Origin: Vibrio mangrovi
GTDB lineage: Bacteria; Pseudomonadota; Gammaproteobacteria; Enterobacterales; Vibrionaceae
DNA: 64,000 bases
Assembly: GCF_024346955.1 (NCBI RefSeq)
Contig: NZ_AP024883.1
Span: 1,116,001 to 1,180,000 of the forward strand
Reading direction: 5' to 3'
Position 1 is the first letter of the stretch. Each line of letters begins with the position of its first letter. The position numbers and the translations under genes are program-made. Shown piece after piece: positions 63,381 through 64,000 of the stretch. The notes beneath the pieces are model-generated. The model saw only the letters and a program-made list of their open reading frames with translations, was not told the DNA's origin and made no database searches.

Positions 63381-64000
63381 ATGCATATGAGTTGGTTATT
63401 TGATCTGAAATATGCCGTCAGGCTGATGCTCAAACGTCCGGGATTTACGGTCTTCACCATGCTGATCATGGCTTGTGGACTCGGTTTGTGCATTTATATG
63501 TATTCCCTCATCAATACGCTGGCATTTAAGCCGCTGCCATTCCCTGGCGGTGAACGTATGGTGATGGTCAGCCCCAGTATCAATGGGATTCGCTTCGGTG
63601 ATTCACCGATTAGTTATGCAGACTTTAAAGACATCCGGGATAAGAGTCAGCGCTTGGAAGAGGTTGGTTATTACTACGGTGATGTGGCGAATGTCAGCAT
63701 CGACGGTAAAGCTTCTCACTATATCGCGATTCGCAGTCGGTCTGATTTATTCGCATTCACGCATACTCAGCCGGCCATGGGACGATTATTTACCGATGCC
63801 GATACGATTGAAGGCGCGAATCCGGTTGCTGTTCTCGGCTATGAACTGTGGCAGAACTATTTTGGCGGACGTCAGGATATTATCGGTCAGCGGGTTCAGA
63901 TTAACGGTATCGGAACGGAAGTCATCGGAGTGATGCCACCGAAATATGAATTTCCGATGAATAATCAGATCTGGCTGCCGAGCCAGCTCAACGAAGCTAA
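63381..64000 (+). CDS. MacB/FtsX-type ABC permease (partial)
   Basis: The frame is open from ATG 63381 to the end of the window, about 206 residues without a stop. It has an N-terminal segment DLKYAVRLMLKRPGFTVFTM, a first membrane helix (about residues 22-44), and the start of the large MacB periplasmic core domain (PFPGGERMVMVSPS, then FADTDA-like and AVLGYELWQNYFGG, VIGVMPPKYEFP). This matches MacB-PCD permeases, including the duplicated ADOP type. GAGGA precedes; a second ATG two codons on is also possible. Confidence 0.9.
   Translation, partial: MHMSWLFDLKYAVRLMLKRPGFTVFTMLIMACGLGLCIYMYSLINTLAFKPLPFPGGERMVMVSPSINGIRFGDSPISYADFKDIRDKSQRLEEVGYYYGDVANVSIDGKASHYIAIRSRSDLFAFTHTQPAMGRLFTDADTIEGANPVAVLGYELWQNYFGGRQDIIGQRVQINGIGTEVIGVMPPKYEFPMNNQIWLPSQLNEA

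Noticed and set aside
1..64000. CRISPR array, prophage, integron or tRNA-linked island
   Set aside because: No regularly spaced repeats, integrase, phage structural genes, attC-like sites or tRNA genes were seen in either strand.

Overview
The window is chromosomal DNA of a marine gammaproteobacterium, almost certainly Vibrionaceae and probably Vibrio; the species cannot be fixed from the sequence alone. Two gene orders support this. One is flhA-flhF-flhG-fliA-cheYZAB-parC-parP-cheW-DUF2802 running into ccmABCDEFGHI. The other is mlaA, SDR, VC2046-family, sodB, grxD. Genes are dense, starts often follow good Shine-Dalgarno sites, and many gene ends carry hairpin terminators. I see no rRNA, tRNA, CRISPR array, prophage or complete insertion sequence.

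Layout. 1-5.4 kb: end of the ferrous iron transporter (feoB, feoC), a HIT protein, a chemoreceptor, phenolic acid decarboxylase with a divergent LysR regulator, and a DoxX protein. 5.4-11.5 kb: argS, yecM, a large M16 peptidase and sixA. 11.7-24.6 kb: a sigma-54-type promoter followed by thirteen codirectional genes for flagellar export, flagellar placement and number (FlhF/FlhG), sigma-28, the chemotaxis core and the ParC/ParP system that holds chemotaxis arrays at the pole. 24.8-31.9 kb: the complete cytochrome c maturation operon. 32-38 kb: mlaA, a degenerate SDR, a VC2046-family protein, DUF4260, sodB, grxD and topB. 38-48.4 kb is more accessory: dsdA, an EamA exporter with a LysR regulator, an unrecognised 111-residue protein, an MDR oxidoreductase, a secreted lipin-like (LNS2) protein, LysE/AraC and a secreted DUF1593 protein. 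48.4-54 kb: oppABCDF. 54.6-64 kb: a GGDEF-EAL protein, two separate adaptor/ATPase/permease export modules, a HAD phosphatase and a PepSY/cytochrome b pair. The last permease runs off the window.

No complete, obviously new system is present. The strongest unexpected signals lie outside the standard gene calls: a near-consensus LexA box just before topB; a PmrA/QseB-type direct repeat before the PepSY/cytochrome b pair; three copies of an acidic motif in the CheA linker where the P2 domain would normally be; two copies of a small palindromic repeat sharing a 20-base arm, 11.6 kb apart; a MITE-like repeat before dsdA; and a very strong terminator with no gene in front of it at 46.8 kb, which may end a small RNA.
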